Origin: Candidatus Peregrinibacteria bacterium
GTDB lineage: Bacteria; Patescibacteriota; Gracilibacteria; UM-FILTER-43-11
Direction of reading: 5' to 3'
DNA: 64,000 nucleotides
Assembly (NCBI GenBank): GCA_016699515.1
Contig: CP064978.1
Location: forward strand, 744,001 to 808,000
A program made the translations under genes and the position numbers. This document shows, piece after piece, positions 1-8,711 of this stretch (position 1 is its first letter; every line of letters starts with the position of its first letter). Under the pieces are notes generated by a model. The model did no database searches. It was not told where the DNA came from and saw only the letters and a list, made by a program, of their open reading frames with translations.

Positions 1-637
1 AGATCATTCGCTTTGGATTCACTCCGAATTCTTTGCGGATCAGGAACCAGTAGACGGCCGCTTGCATTTCGAAGGCTGGAGCCATTTCACTTTGCTCTTT
101 GACCATGGTCACCATTTTGTGGTCGACGATGATGTAGTCTTCGCCGTCCTTTACGATCAGGTCGCAGAATCCTTTAAGGGCAATCGGCATGCTTTTGCCT
201 TCGAGGTCTTCGAAGTCGGATACGAATTTCTTTTCCACAGCCACGATCTCTTCGTAGGCAGGGAGCGCTGCTCGGTAAAATTCCACCGCTTGCTTCACGC
301 TTGCTGCAGATTTCTCAAAGCTGCCAGTTTTGCCCCAATCGATAGCTCCAGCGGTATCTTTATTTCCAAAGTCGGTTAAGGCAAGGAATATTGCATCTTC
401 CCATGCAAAGTTAAGTGTTCCTGCCTGTACGGATCTCCAATACGCTTCGATAATGGCATGCAGCGCTTTGCCTTCAAGCAGTGAAGGACTTTCTCTTTCG
501 TCGAATTCAAGGCGCACATAGCGCCTGAAGAACGACTGTCTGTCAGTCAGGTAGTTGCGAATCGCGGACATCGACAGGTATGGCACTGGGAAGTTCGCGA
601 GCTGCGATTTAGTGATTAAAGTTTTCATAGTTTTCAT
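1..637 (-). CDS. PD-(D/E)XK nuclease-family protein, C-terminus beyond window
   Basis: The frame starts at an ATG at 637 and stays open to the left edge, giving about 212 visible residues. They match the RecB/Cas4/phage-exonuclease branch of the PD-(D/E)XK superfamily: a helix with LLEGKALHAIIEAYW (residues 53-67), the core Asp in KGFCDL (about 155-160), the D-x-K of IVDHK (170-174) and a Q-x-x-x-Y helix (about 192-196). Such nucleases degrade or resect DNA ends. The gene lies 19 bp after metK in the same operon as Bet, so the likely job is the exonuclease partner of that annealing protein in phage-type recombination. The pairing is inferred from context; the fold assignment is from motifs. 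Confidence 0.8.
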   Translation of the reverse strand, partial: MKTMKTLITKSQLANFPVPYLSMSAIRNYLTDRQSFFRRYVRLEFDERESPSLLEGKALHAIIEAYWRSVQAGTLNFAWEDAIFLALTDFGNKDTAGAIDWGKTGSFEKSAASVKQAVEFYRAALPAYEEIVAVEKKFVSDFEDLEGKSMPIALKGFCDLIVKDGEDYIIVDHKMVTMVKEQSEMAPAFEMQAAVYWFLIRKEFGVNPKRMI

Positions 638-656
638 CGTTAAGATTGGTAAAAAA

Positions 657-1621
657 TTAAGAATCCCACCTAAAGCCGTTGCCGAAATGTCCCCATTCGG
701 CGGTCGACTCATAGATGGGCTGATCAAGTTCAAGAACCTCGATGATGGCTTGCGGTGTGAACCGTTCCAAATCGAGTTCCTCTTCTTTGCCGTCAATTAT
801 CGCAGTAGCTTGTACTGGTTTTTCTTGTCCGATCGCGTAGGCAATGAAGACAGTAACTTCTTTGGCATTTCTTTCTTTGAGGAGTCTCACGGCTTCTTGT
901 CGGGCTTTATAGGCGCCTGAGCGGTCAACTTTCGTTGCGTCTTTGCCCGAGAAGGCTCCGCCGCCCACAGGCACGCGGCTTCCGTAGGCATCGACCACTA
1001 TTTTTCTTCCCGTCAGTCCCGTGTCGGCCTCAAATCCGCCCTTATCCCAATCGCCAGCGGAGTTCATCGTGATTTGCGCGTTTTTCACGAAGGTGATCTT
1101 TTCTTTCTCGACCCAGAGCATGATTTCTTTGTAGAGCTTGGCTGATGTGATGTTTCGCCATGAGGCAATTATCACGGCCACCTTGCCGTCTTCACCCATG
1201 GTGATCTGGGTTTTGCCGTCATCGGGATGAAGCTCGTACAGGTGTTTGCAAAGGCTTCGGGCTAGGGTATTGCTCTTGTGGAATGAGCGCTTCGTTTTCA
1301 TTGCAGGCATAGCCGACCATGATGCCTTGGTCGCCAGCTCCGCCTTGATCGACGCCTTGCGCGATCTCCGGGCGATTGGTTTACGAGATGGATATTGCAT
1401 TCGAGATTGCCAGCGATTCTGCGGACAATTTCCCGAATGTTTGGTTTTTGCGTTTGATGTTACTTCGCCCATCACTTGGATGAGCTCATGCCACCCATGA
1501 CCTCGATGGCACAACGTGCGTTCTTGTCTTCTTTGAGATACGCGTCGAGAATTGCGTCCGAGATTCGGTCGCACATTTTGTCGGGGTGCATTGGGCTGAC
1601 GCTTTCAGCGGTTCGTAGCAT
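657..1621 (-). CDS. metK: S-adenosylmethionine synthetase, frameshifted here
   Basis: MetK makes S-adenosylmethionine from ATP and methionine. The ATG at 1621 opens an N-terminus with the MHPDK and ISDAILDAYL motifs; the C-terminal two thirds carries TGLTGRKIVVDAYGS and the glycine-rich GGGAFSGKDATKVDRS signature. These pieces lie in different frames. Single-base corrections in short runs near 1491, 1440, 1368 and 1265 restore one protein, including the central GAGDQGIMVGYACNE stretch. At about 320 residues it is shorter than typical bacterial MetK (about 380-400). It sits between a hypothetical gene and the nuclease inside the element's early operon, which is unusual for a housekeeping enzyme. 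Errors in the sequence are more likely than decay, because every motif survives. Confidence 0.85.
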
Positions 1622-1625
1622 AGTT

Positions 1626-2048
1626 TTAAGAGTTAGATTTATAGGGATTGTTTTCTTTGAGGCGTTCGTACTCGGTGAGCACATCTTTGGCGGCCTCGGG
1701 ATCATTCACTTCGAGCCAAAGCAGATTCGAGACGATGTCGTGCTTGATGTCTCTGTCCCAGATTTTTTCGATCTCTTCGTCCGTATATCCTTTTTGGCTC
1801 AGGTAGTTGTAATCCTCTTCGTCGTAGTAGCGGTGGGTATAGACGCTGCGCGGATGTTTGCTCTCGGCTTTCTTGAGCAACATTTCGCGGGCTTCCATGG
1901 CCATTTCGCGCCGAGGGTAGGCATGCGAGAATATTCCGTTGATGAGTGTCACAAAGTTGCCGTGCTCATCCTTTTCTTGGATTGCCCACCAACGTTCTTT
2001 CTTGCCGTTGTTGCTTGCCTCGACGGGGCGAATATGAAGTTTTTTCAT
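1626..2048 (-). CDS. Hypothetical protein of the element's early operon
   Basis: This 140-residue reading frame starts at the ATG at 2048 and stops 4 bp before metK, in the same operon. It is rich in charged and aromatic residues, has no signal peptide or membrane segment, and I do not recognise a family. The middle (YDEEDYNYLSQKGYTDEEI) and the acidic C-terminus look like a soluble helical protein. Tight packing between bet and metK suggests co-expression in early replication or recombination, but no function can be given. Confidence 0.7.
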   Translation of the reverse strand: MKKLHIRPVEASNNGKKERWWAIQEKDEHGNFVTLINGIFSHAYPRREMAMEAREMLLKKAESKHPRSVYTHRYYDEEDYNYLSQKGYTDEEIEKIWDRDIKHDIVSNLLWLEVNDPEAAKDVLTEYERLKENNPYKSNS

Positions 2049-2069
2049 AGTAGGATTGGTTAATTATTG

Positions 2070-2989
2070 TTATCCTGCTAAGGCAGGTGATTTCTTCATC
2101 TGCTTCACGGAAACTTCCTGCGCTTTAGTCGGTTCGGGAAGTTTCTTTAGTTCAGCGATTTTTTCCTCGCAGCGCTTGATGAAGTCCTTGGCTTCCTTTT
2201 CGGTCAGTTCGGTTGAGCTTTCCTTGTTGTAGTTTTTGAGGAAGGTCAGCTTGCGCGTCGCTTCGGATTTCTCGGGCGAGAATTTCAGTTCGCCCGTATC
2301 GGTGCGTTCGTCTGGGTATTTCTCGATGTACAAGTCCCAGAGTTCGCCCCATGCGGCAAAAAGCGCTTCACCCGTTTTCGGTTGGATGCGCTTTTCTTCT
2401 TTAGGTTGAGGTAATGGTTTGGCTGGTTCTTCCCATGCTTCGGTTTCGTCGTAGGTTCCGCGAAGAGTTGCTGGAAGGCCATGCGGAGTCCTTGAGCTTC
2501 GGCCACCTTCTTGATCATGGTTGCTGGTTTGCCGATCCAGAGGCTTTTGCCCGTGGTGTATTCCTTGATGTCGACGAAGTTGAACATCGTCTTGGTGGAG
2601 CTTTTTCGCTTCACCACGCAGTAGGCGCCGACCAGCGCTCCGCGATCTTTGCCCGAATAGGTATGGCGAACCTCGCCGTCTTCGATTTTGAAGTCGTCGT
2701 TTTGGTAGACCGCGTCCGCCAAGTGGTAGTCGTAGTCTGGATTCGACTGGGCTGCCTTGCGGTAACCGTCGCGGCCGATAAAGATTTGAGCTGGGTTTGT
2801 GCCGTATTTCACCGCCCAGATTTCCCGCAAGAAGGGGTTCAGGTGTGTGGCTTGGCCTATCTGGACGAGGATTGAGAATTCCGAATCCGTCAGGTCTTTG
2901 CCGTAGATTTTTTTGACTTCAGCGAGCTTGTTCTGTTCTTGCCAGATAGACGCTGCGTCCTGTGCCGATATGGCTAATGCTTTTGTCAT
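2070..2989 (-). CDS. bet: Bet/RecT-type single-strand annealing recombinase, frameshifted here
   Basis: The N-terminal 200 residues carry the RecT/Bet core: a helical start, HLNPFLREIWAVKY, the strand FIGRDGYRKAA, then GALVGAYCVVKR and KPATMIKKVAEAQGLRMAF. These proteins bind single-stranded DNA and anneal homologous strands during phage recombination. After ...QQLFA the frame is lost near 2455-2465; the continuation in the next frame (YDETEAWEEP through a Lys/Glu-rich tail ending at 2070) completes a product of about 305 residues, a normal length. The nuclease downstream in the operon is the expected partner. Start at the ATG at 2989. Confidence 0.85.
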
Positions 2990-3005
2990 AAGATTGGTGA
3001 TTAAA

Positions 3006-3248
3006 TTATTTAAGTAGCTTGTTCTTGTAGGCTTTGCGCCTTCGTCTTCGGATGCGTGCCAGCCTGATCTTCATAAAAAATCGGTGCACGCTTTCCTGCG
3101 TCGGCAGGTCTGTTCGCCGTCCCGTCAGCTCCGCCCATATGCAGACCGCGAGTTCTATGATGCAGAGCGAGAGGGCGAATCCGCTGATGAGGATGAGCAT
3201 GACTGTCAGCTGGAACCACCATTCGTCTGAGAAAACTTGGATTTGCAT
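3006..3248 (-). CDS. Small single-span membrane protein
   Basis: Eighty residues: a short N-terminal segment, one hydrophobic helix of about 25 residues (LTVMLILISGFALSLCIIEL) and a strongly basic C-terminal tail (RLARIRRRRRKAYKNK). The charge pattern predicts the tail stays in the cytoplasm. It lies between the 58-residue gene and bet with spacers of 5 and 16 bp, so it belongs to the early operon. No family recognised; small membrane proteins of this kind in phage early regions are often accessory or superinfection factors, but nothing here proves that. Confidence 0.6.
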   Translation of the reverse strand: MQIQVFSDEWWFQLTVMLILISGFALSLCIIELAVCIWAELTGRRTDLPTQESVHRFFMKIRLARIRRRRRKAYKNKLLK

Positions 3249-3253
3249 ATGAT

Positions 3254-3430
3254 TTAAGAGTTAATGGGCTGCGGAGCAGACTCTCCGCCGCTCACACATA
3301 ATGCTTTGTTAAGGAGGCCTTTCGACTCTAAGTCGGCCTTTACCTCTTGAAGGACTGGTATTAAATCCATGAAGAACCCGATAATCTCCTCTTCTTGAGG
3401 AGTCCATTTTTCTTGTGTTGTATTGGACAT
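3254..3430 (-). CDS. Small hypothetical protein, 58 residues
   Basis: A short reading frame from the ATG at 3430 to TAA at 3254. It starts 3 bp after the HTH gene stop and ends 5 bp before the next start, so the operon spacing supports it as real. The N-terminus (MSNTTQEKWTPQEEEIIGFF) resembles the beginning of an SANT/Myb-like or homeodomain-like helix, and the rest is helical. No further assignment is possible. Confidence 0.6.
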   Translation of the reverse strand: MSNTTQEKWTPQEEEIIGFFMDLIPVLQEVKADLESKGLLNKALCVSGGESAPQPINS

Positions 3431-3433
3431 ACC

Positions 3434-3660
3434 TCATGGATTTAAGTTAGGGGAAAGCTTTCCCACCATTTGCCTGATCCGACGGTTTTCGTCGTGCTGC
3501 CTGAATTGTTCAAAAGTAGGATCAAAGGCAAGGACAATCGACCTTGTCTTTTGGCGGTAAGTTTTAAATTGGCGGGCAATCTCAATAAACGTGAAGCCTT
3601 TGAGCCAAAGTGCCCACATTTTTGTCTAGTTTCTGGTGTTGTAGCGTAAGGTCTGCCCAT
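3434..3660 (-). CDS. Small helix-turn-helix protein, first gene of early operon, frameshifted here
   Basis: The ATG at 3660 opens MGRPYATTPETRQK; the rest of the protein (MWALWLKGFTFIEIARQFKT and a basic tail to 3434) is one frame away. Adding one base to the T5 run at 3615-3619 joins them into about 75 residues. The segment LWLKGFTFIEIARQFKT fits a homeodomain-like helix-turn-helix, suggesting a DNA-binding protein or small terminase-like factor. It is the first gene behind the leftward promoter at 3749-3776. Function beyond DNA binding is unknown. Confidence 0.6.
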
Positions 3661-3748
3661 TTTCTTACAAGTTAGTTATTCCATTTCGGAACAGTTGGAG
3701 GTAAAAAATATATGCATTCTAAGCCATCTTCCTGTTCCTTCACTGTTC

Positions 3749-3776
3749 ATCATACTCTTTTGGAATAGATTGTCAA
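3749..3776 (-). promoter_or_regulatory. Leftward early promoter of the element
   Basis: On the minus strand TTGACA (3776-3771) and TATGAT (3754-3749) are separated by 16 bp, close to the sigma-70 consensus. It lies about 90 bp upstream of the first leftward gene. CTGTTC half-sites at about 3731 and 3743, and the reverse motif GAACAG near 3689, surround it and could be operator sites for the divergent XRE repressor. The operator idea is inference. Confidence 0.65.
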
Positions 3777-3817
3777 GAAAATCTGGTATGACTGTTGATA
3801 ACTTTTTGTTATTAGTC

Positions 3818-3846
3818 TTGACTATTATCCTTTTCTTTCCTATACT
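3818..3846 (+). promoter_or_regulatory. Promoter of the repressor-integrase unit
   Basis: TTGACT (3818-3823) and TATACT (3841-3846) are separated by exactly 17 bp. A start of transcription near 3853 would leave a leader of about 50 bases before the repressor ATG at 3902. It is arranged back to back with the leftward promoter, as in lambdoid control regions. Confidence 0.7.
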
Positions 3847-3901
3847 TCAATACAGAACGGGAACACCCCCAAAAAATCATTTATTTTTAACCTTTAATCA
3901 C

Positions 3902-4444
3902 ATGTCTTTAAACGCCATCGTTAACCGCATCATTCGGGCGAGAGAGGAAGCTGGAATGTCTCAAATGGAGCTTTCCCGCAAGATCGGTGCAGTTTCCAAT
4001 ACAATCCAGAAGGTCGAAAGCGGGTTCATTAAGAATCCCGAGAAATACGTACCTGACGTTGCCAAGGCTCTTCAAAAGCCCCTCTCTTACTTTTTCGGGG
4101 AAGACAATCCAGAGCTGACCGCGTTCGCGGAAAAAGCCAAGAAGTTCGATGAGCTGTCTTCGCTTATTCAGGCGAGCGGTATTTTGGCTGGCGGAGGTGA
4201 TTCAAACGTGGTCGTTAATGGACACGCCAACAACGTCGTGGTTAATCCCGATACAAAACGCTTGATCGAGGAAATCATGCTTAAGGACAAGGAAGAGCGT
4301 GAAATGATCTTGCGTATCCTTGAACTTGAAAAAGACGAAAAGGAAAAACTCTTGCAGCTTTACGCGGTAATCAATAAAGGTAAAAAGTTTATTGATGACG
4401 AGCCGAAGAGCAAGAGGAAGCCGAAACATTCTAAATCAGAATAA
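3902..4444 (+). CDS. XRE-family (CI-like) transcriptional repressor
   Basis: The start at 3902 is preferred over upstream ATGs because they overlap the promoter region. About 180 residues. Residues 5-60 form a Cro/CI helix-turn-helix (RAREEAGMSQMELSRKIGAV...TIQKVESG). The middle holds a short Gly/Asn/Val-rich stretch (NVVVNGHANNVVVN), and the C-terminal part is a charged, probably coiled-coil helix. It faces the early operon across a shared control region and overlaps the integrase start, so it is the likely lysogeny-type regulator. No peptidase domain for RecA-stimulated self-cleavage is visible, so induction must work differently. Confidence 0.85.
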   Translation: MSLNAIVNRIIRAREEAGMSQMELSRKIGAVSNTIQKVESGFIKNPEKYVPDVAKALQKPLSYFFGEDNPELTAFAEKAKKFDELSSLIQASGILAGGGDSNVVVNGHANNVVVNPDTKRLIEEIMLKDKEEREMILRILELEKDEKEKLLQLYAVINKGKKFIDDEPKSKRKPKHSKSE

Positions 4445-6051
4445 TGCCTATGAAGAAGTATTTAGCCTATTGCCGTGTTTCAACAAAGGCGCAGGCCGAG
4501 ATGGATAACTCTCTTCCTGCACAAAAGCGCATTATCATGGAATATGCGGAGCGCAAAGAGTTTGAAATAGTCGAGTGGTACAGCGAGGCTAAATCAGGCT
4601 TCAAAGGAAAGCGCACCCAATTCCACAACATGCTGGAACGCCTAGCAACCCCTGAAATCGAAGGGGTTATTTTTCATAAATTGGATCGCAGCTCCAGAAA
4701 CGTGAGCGACTTCGCTTTGCTGGATCAAATGGTCACTCAGAATAAAAAGAAGATGATCGTGATCGAAGGCGAATTTGATACGAGCCGCGCGGCTGGTCGT
4801 TTGGCTTTCCGCAATTTCTGCAACATGGCCGTATGGTACTCGGAAAATCTTTCAGAAGAAGTCACCACGAAGATGGAGGAGGTGCTTCTTAAGGGTTATT
4901 TCCCAGCTCCGCCTCCAATCGGATATCGCAGCGGCATAAAGGGCGTTGATGATGATCATAAAAAGAAACAGGTCGATCCAAAGGTCGCCCCGTTCGTTAA
5001 AGAAAGTTTCAAATTGTTTTCGTCTGGGAATTATTCGACCATCACGCTGTGCGATTACATGCGAAAGCGCGGAATGACGAATGGTTGCGGCAACCCGATC
5101 CGCAAAAGCATGTTTCAGAAAATGCTCAGGAATCCTTATTATCACGGTTTAATGATGTGGAAAAAAAAGAGTTCTTCTGAACCTTCGTATTACGAAGGAA
5201 ATCATGAGCCGCTCATTCCCAAGAAACTCTTTGATCAGGTGCAGGAAATTCTGGACGGGCGAACCCAGAAAAACAAAATGCAGCACGACTTCACTTACGC
5301 CAAAATGTTCAAGTGTCAGTGCGGCCACTATTTGATTTCGTCTTATCACAAGACTCATATTTATCTCGAGTGCCACAACCCTGAATGCCGCCAAACAATC
5401 CGCGAAGATCGGCTTGAGGATCAAATCGTTGCGTTTCTGGCCAGATACGAGTTGGCTGACGAGTTCATTCCATACGCCAAGGAGGCTATTGGGCGCTTGT
5501 CTGCCAATATTCGCGTCGACAATGCCGACAAACGCAAGGCTTTGGATTTGAAGCTTAATCAGATCGATCAACAGCTGGAAAAACTCAACAAGGCCGTTCT
5601 GGATGGTTATTTCACTTCAGACGAGGGGCTATCCCACAAGAATGAGCTCATCGATCAGCGCCATGCTTTGCGTGCTCAGCTCGGCGAAAAGGAAGATATC
5701 AAGGAGGATGCGCTTTGGGCACTGACTTTGGAGCTGATCCAAATCTTCGATTATCTCCCGTATCGCTACCGCGAGTTGAATCCTTTGGTGAAAAGAAAGG
5801 TTTTGAATGTTTTAAGTTCGAACCGCGAGCTAAATGGTCAAATTGCGCTAATTGAAGCCATTCCTTCGATTGAAAAATTGAAAGCAGCCAATTATTTGAT
5901 TCAAGCTCAAAAGTTGTTGTTGAACCACGAACCAAATGGTGGTGACGTACTCGGAAAAGCCTTTCCTTATGCGGAAAAAGTAATGTCAGGAGAAATCAAA
6001 AAACCTTCCGTTTCGGGAAAGTTTCTTAATGGTGGGCCCGCCTGGACTTGA
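4444..6051 (+). CDS. Large serine recombinase (integrase)
   Basis: A 535-residue integrase in one frame. The catalytic N-terminus has YCRVSTKAQ with the nucleophilic Ser13, followed by the LDRSSRN and FRNFCNMAVWYSE regions of the resolvase domain. A recombinase domain follows (about 165-270), then a zinc ribbon with C-x-C and C-x4-C (about 295-325) and a coiled coil (about 365-420). Its ATG overlaps the repressor stop (TAATG), so the two are probably co-translated. The last seven codons and the TGA at 6049-6051 lie within the 3' end of tRNA-Ile2, so the C-terminus is written by target-site sequence. A second start at 4450 is possible. Confidence 0.95.
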   Translation: MPMKKYLAYCRVSTKAQAEMDNSLPAQKRIIMEYAERKEFEIVEWYSEAKSGFKGKRTQFHNMLERLATPEIEGVIFHKLDRSSRNVSDFALLDQMVTQNKKKMIVIEGEFDTSRAAGRLAFRNFCNMAVWYSENLSEEVTTKMEEVLLKGYFPAPPPIGYRSGIKGVDDDHKKKQVDPKVAPFVKESFKLFSSGNYSTITLCDYMRKRGMTNGCGNPIRKSMFQKMLRNPYYHGLMMWKKKSSSEPSYYEGNHEPLIPKKLFDQVQEILDGRTQKNKMQHDFTYAKMFKCQCGHYLISSYHKTHIYLECHNPECRQTIREDRLEDQIVAFLARYELADEFIPYAKEAIGRLSANIRVDNADKRKALDLKLNQIDQQLEKLNKAVLDGYFTSDEGLSHKNELIDQRHALRAQLGEKEDIKEDALWALTLELIQIFDYLPYRYRELNPLVKRKVLNVLSSNRELNGQIALIEAIPSIEKLKAANYLIQAQKLLLNHEPNGGDVLGKAFPYAEKVMSGEIKKPSVSGKFLNGGPAWT

Positions 6052-6105
6052 ACCAGGGACCAATCGGTTATGAGCCGACTGCTCTAACCACTGAGCTACG
6101 GGCCC
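6030..6105 (-). tRNA. tRNA-Ile2 (CAU anticodon, lysidine type); probable attachment site
   Basis: A complete cloverleaf on the minus strand: 7-bp acceptor GGGCCCG/CGGGCCC, encoded CCA at 6030-6032 and anticodon loop CTCATAA. CAU could be Met, but the body (D-arm GTGGTTAGAGCAG, T-arm CTGGTTCAAGTCCAG) closely resembles E. coli ileX, whose C34 is changed to lysidine to read AUA. The serine integrase ends inside its 3' part, so the attachment core most likely reconstitutes the tRNA 3' end. Confidence 0.9.
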
Positions 6106-6276
6106 TACGCTTATTCTGTTTTCCTTACTTTTTTGCGCGTTTCACGATAACCGAAACCCCCCGGCAATTCAAGCTTATTTGCAAGGTGGATGGGGCGTTG
6201 GAATCCGCTTTTTGAGCCATGATTCGTATTGCGTACTATTTTTGTAGCGGTGCAACTGTTTTGCGTTTCCATCGTC

Positions 6277-6285
6277 TGCTATAAT
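6277..6285 (+). promoter_or_regulatory. Extended -10 promoter of efp
   Basis: TGCTATAAT is a perfect -10 hexamer with the TGn extension, 29 bp before the efp ATG. No convincing -35 box is present, which is normal for extended -10 promoters. The same nonamer occurs at 30066-30074 before the RND adaptor. Confidence 0.6.
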
Positions 6286-6313
6286 GCGCGCGTTATTATT
6301 TAAAAATGCTTTT

Positions 6314-6582
6314 ATGGCGAATCTCACCGAGATTAAAACCGGTCGTATCGTTAAATTAAATGGGGATCCTTACCTGGTGGTATGGAACCAATTTAACCGC
6401 AAACAACAGCGTAAACCGGTTATGAGAACCAAGCTTAAAACCTCATCAATGGTAACGCGTTGGACAAAACCTTTTTAGCCGGAGAAAGCTTTGAATTTGC
6501 CGACGTGGAAAAGCGACGCTGTCTAGAGGGTGAAGAAATTCTGGTGAACACCGAAACCGGAGAATATGTAGGCCGCAGCTAA
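6314..6582 (+). pseudogene. efp: Elongation factor P with an internal deletion and a frameshift
   Basis: EF-P relieves ribosome stalling at polyproline. From the ATG at 6314 the product has the KOW-like domain I (TEIKTGRIVKLNGDPYLVV ... VMRTKLK). One base missing from the A4 run at 6437-6440 breaks the frame; correcting it gives KLKNLINGNALDKTFLAGES. After the ADVEKRRC segment the sequence jumps to GEEILVNTETGEYVGRS, the last residues of domain III. Roughly 100 codons covering domain II and most of domain III are absent, in frame. Full EF-P is about 185 residues; this would be about 90. It is either a genuine deletion or a missing segment in the assembly. Confidence 0.8.
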
Positions 6583-6644
6583 TGGATCGGCATCGGCACA
6601 CGTTGCTGTTTCACGCTTGCTTTAAACCTGTTACAATGTTCACG

Positions 6645-8704
6645 ATGAATCGAATTTTTCACCGTATTGTTGGCCTAGTTTTTGTTTTTTTGCTCCTTCC
6701 CACCCTTGGGTTTGCCTATTGCGGAGACACCATTTTGCAGGTGGATGAAGGTGAGCAGTGCGACGACGGTAATTTTGTTAACCGCGACGGATGTAGTTCG
6801 TATTGTAAATTCGAAGACATGACACCCCCCTCGGTGGTGGAAAGCTCCATCACGGAAAATGCCGAAGCGATCAGCACGGTTTTGGACTATTTTCGCGTTA
6901 CTTTTTCCGAGCCCGTAGACCCAAAATCAATCGACGCCTATTCGGTTCGCCTGGTCAGTGGTCCAAAAGAGGTTGCGATGGGCCGAGAATTATCGGAGGA
7001 TGGATTGAGAGTACTGCTGCAATTGCAGGAGGAGCTTGACCCCGATGAAACGTATGCTGTTCGTGTTGTGGGTGTTCGCGATCTGGTTGGCAATGTGATG
7101 AATGTTGAGTTTGTGCGCCCATTTACCACCGAGCCTGCCGTCGATCGGAATCCGCCGAACCTTGTGGCTTATCCCGATTCGGGACTGTATCACTTTCCTC
7201 AAAATTTAGAACTGAAAGCCTATGTGGGCGCTTATACCAAGAGTGATGATTTTTTGGATGAAGGTGCCATCATTTATTACACGATCAACGGCAACATTCC
7301 CACCAAGGCCAATGCCGAAATTTATAAGCAGCCGCTGCGCATCTCCGAAGAATCGACGGTGCGTTTTTTTGGAATCGATGCGGCTGGAAACGTGAGTGAC
7401 GTTCAAACCAAAGATTACACTTTCGACTGCAATCCGGCTGAACATTACAAAGAACGCGAAGCCTATCCTTCTTGCAAAATCATCACGTGCGACCGCGGCT
7501 ATAAACTGCAGTCCGGAACGTGCATTGTTGATAATCGCACCACCGGGGATGCATTGGATTACGAATTGGACGCAGCCACGGCCCCGCTATTTTCATCCGC
7601 CACTCCTTTGACCATTAGCACTAAGCCGGCTATTTTAATCACCGCCGAGCATGAAGGAATCATCAAACGCCCGATTATTTTTAAAGACACCAAACGCAAC
7701 ACCGAACTGCTTTTTGAGCGTGATACCGGGATTCGCCATTTGCTCACCGGTGAGCCCTATGCGGGCTATATCATTCCTCCGTCCAACTTGTACTTAAAAG
7801 ATTTTCCAATTAATTTTGGCTATTCCATTAAGGCAATTTTTGAATTTAAAGGGCCCAACGGTGAATTACTGTCGTTTTCGCCGCTTATCGCATTCGTATC
7901 CCCTACTCCGATGGGTTTGATCCGAATGACACGGTGACGGTTTTTACCTATGAACCGAACACTGAGACCTATCGCCCTTATGACGAATCGCTATACAAAG
8001 TGGATCTGAAAGATCAGTATGTTGAAATTCGTGCGGACCGCACCTGGACCTTTTTATTGCTCAAACCGGCTACAACTTTAATCGTTTGGTTTTTCAGGAT
8101 TCCAAGGATCATTGGGCTAAAAACTATATTGAATTGCTCAACCGCAAAGGCATTGTTAAGGGCAAAGGCCCTACTACCTACGCTCCGGATGACCTTTTGA
8201 CTCGGGCCGAGTTTACTAAAATCGCCCTGAAAGCCATCGATGTTGATGTGGAACCGTTGGATGAAATTAATCAAGTTCCTTTTCCCGATGTTACTTTGGA
8301 TGATTGGTTTTTACCTTATGTCAAAAAATCGAAGGAGCTTGGCCTGGTGAAGGGTTATGACGACGGCGAATTTAAGCCCAATCAACCCATTAACCGGGTG
8401 GAAGCGATCAAGATTTTAATGGAGGCATTTCATTTGGATATGACTGAAGAGGTTTCTTTGCGCGATTTACCCCCCAAGCACCACCATCTACAGCGATGTG
8501 TTGACCGATCAGTGGTACAGTCCGTATGTGCTTTTTGTTATTAAGCACCGCCTGTTGGATGCGGTGCGCGACCAAGTGGGGAATCCTTTGACCTTTTTTG
8601 GCCCTGACCGCCCAATCACCCGCGGTGAAATGGCTAAGTTGGCCATTAAAACCCTGGAAGTGAACGACGCTATTCAAATAAAAAATAAGGGGTATACCCG
8701 TTAA
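6645..8704 (+). CDS. SLH-anchored multidomain surface protein, frameshifted here
   Basis: A secreted protein of about 685 residues. The ATG at 6645 starts a signal peptide (RIVGLVFVFLLLPTLGFA). Next come a Cys-rich DUF4215-type repeat (EGEQCDDGNFVNRDGCSSYC), an SbsA/Big_5-type Ig domain ending in DLVGNVM, a chitobiase C-terminal-like domain (IYYTINGNIPTKANAEIY), and three SLH domains (DSKDHWAKNYIELLNRKGIV; FPDVTLDDWFLPYVKKSKEL; DQWYSPYVLFVIKHRLL). SLH domains bind wall polymers and hold the protein on the surface. Three single-base faults in the C4 run at 7900, T5 at 8051 and C6 at 8470 split the frame; all three SLH units read through when corrected. Confidence 0.85.
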
Positions 8705-8711
8705 TTCATGA

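Larger units (their letters stand above)
1..6051. mobile_element. Integrative phage-like element, right-hand part
   Basis: The genes from the left edge to 6051 form a lysogeny/recombination module: a leftward operon with Bet-type annealing recombinase and PD-(D/E)XK nuclease, a divergent XRE repressor, and a large serine integrase whose 3' end runs into a tRNA gene. Housekeeping genes begin directly after the tRNA. The right boundary is therefore placed at the tRNA 3' end (about 6030-6051). The left end is outside the window, so a duplicated attachment site cannot be checked. No capsid, tail or conjugation genes are visible, so it could be a phage, a satellite or an integrative conjugative element. 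Confidence 0.8.

Noticed and set aside
6030..6105. Elongator or initiator tRNA-Met
   Set aside because: Anticodon CAU alone would allow it, but D-arm, anticodon-stem neighbours and T-arm match tRNA-Ile2 (ileX type) much better, and there are no three G-C pairs typical of the initiator anticodon stem.
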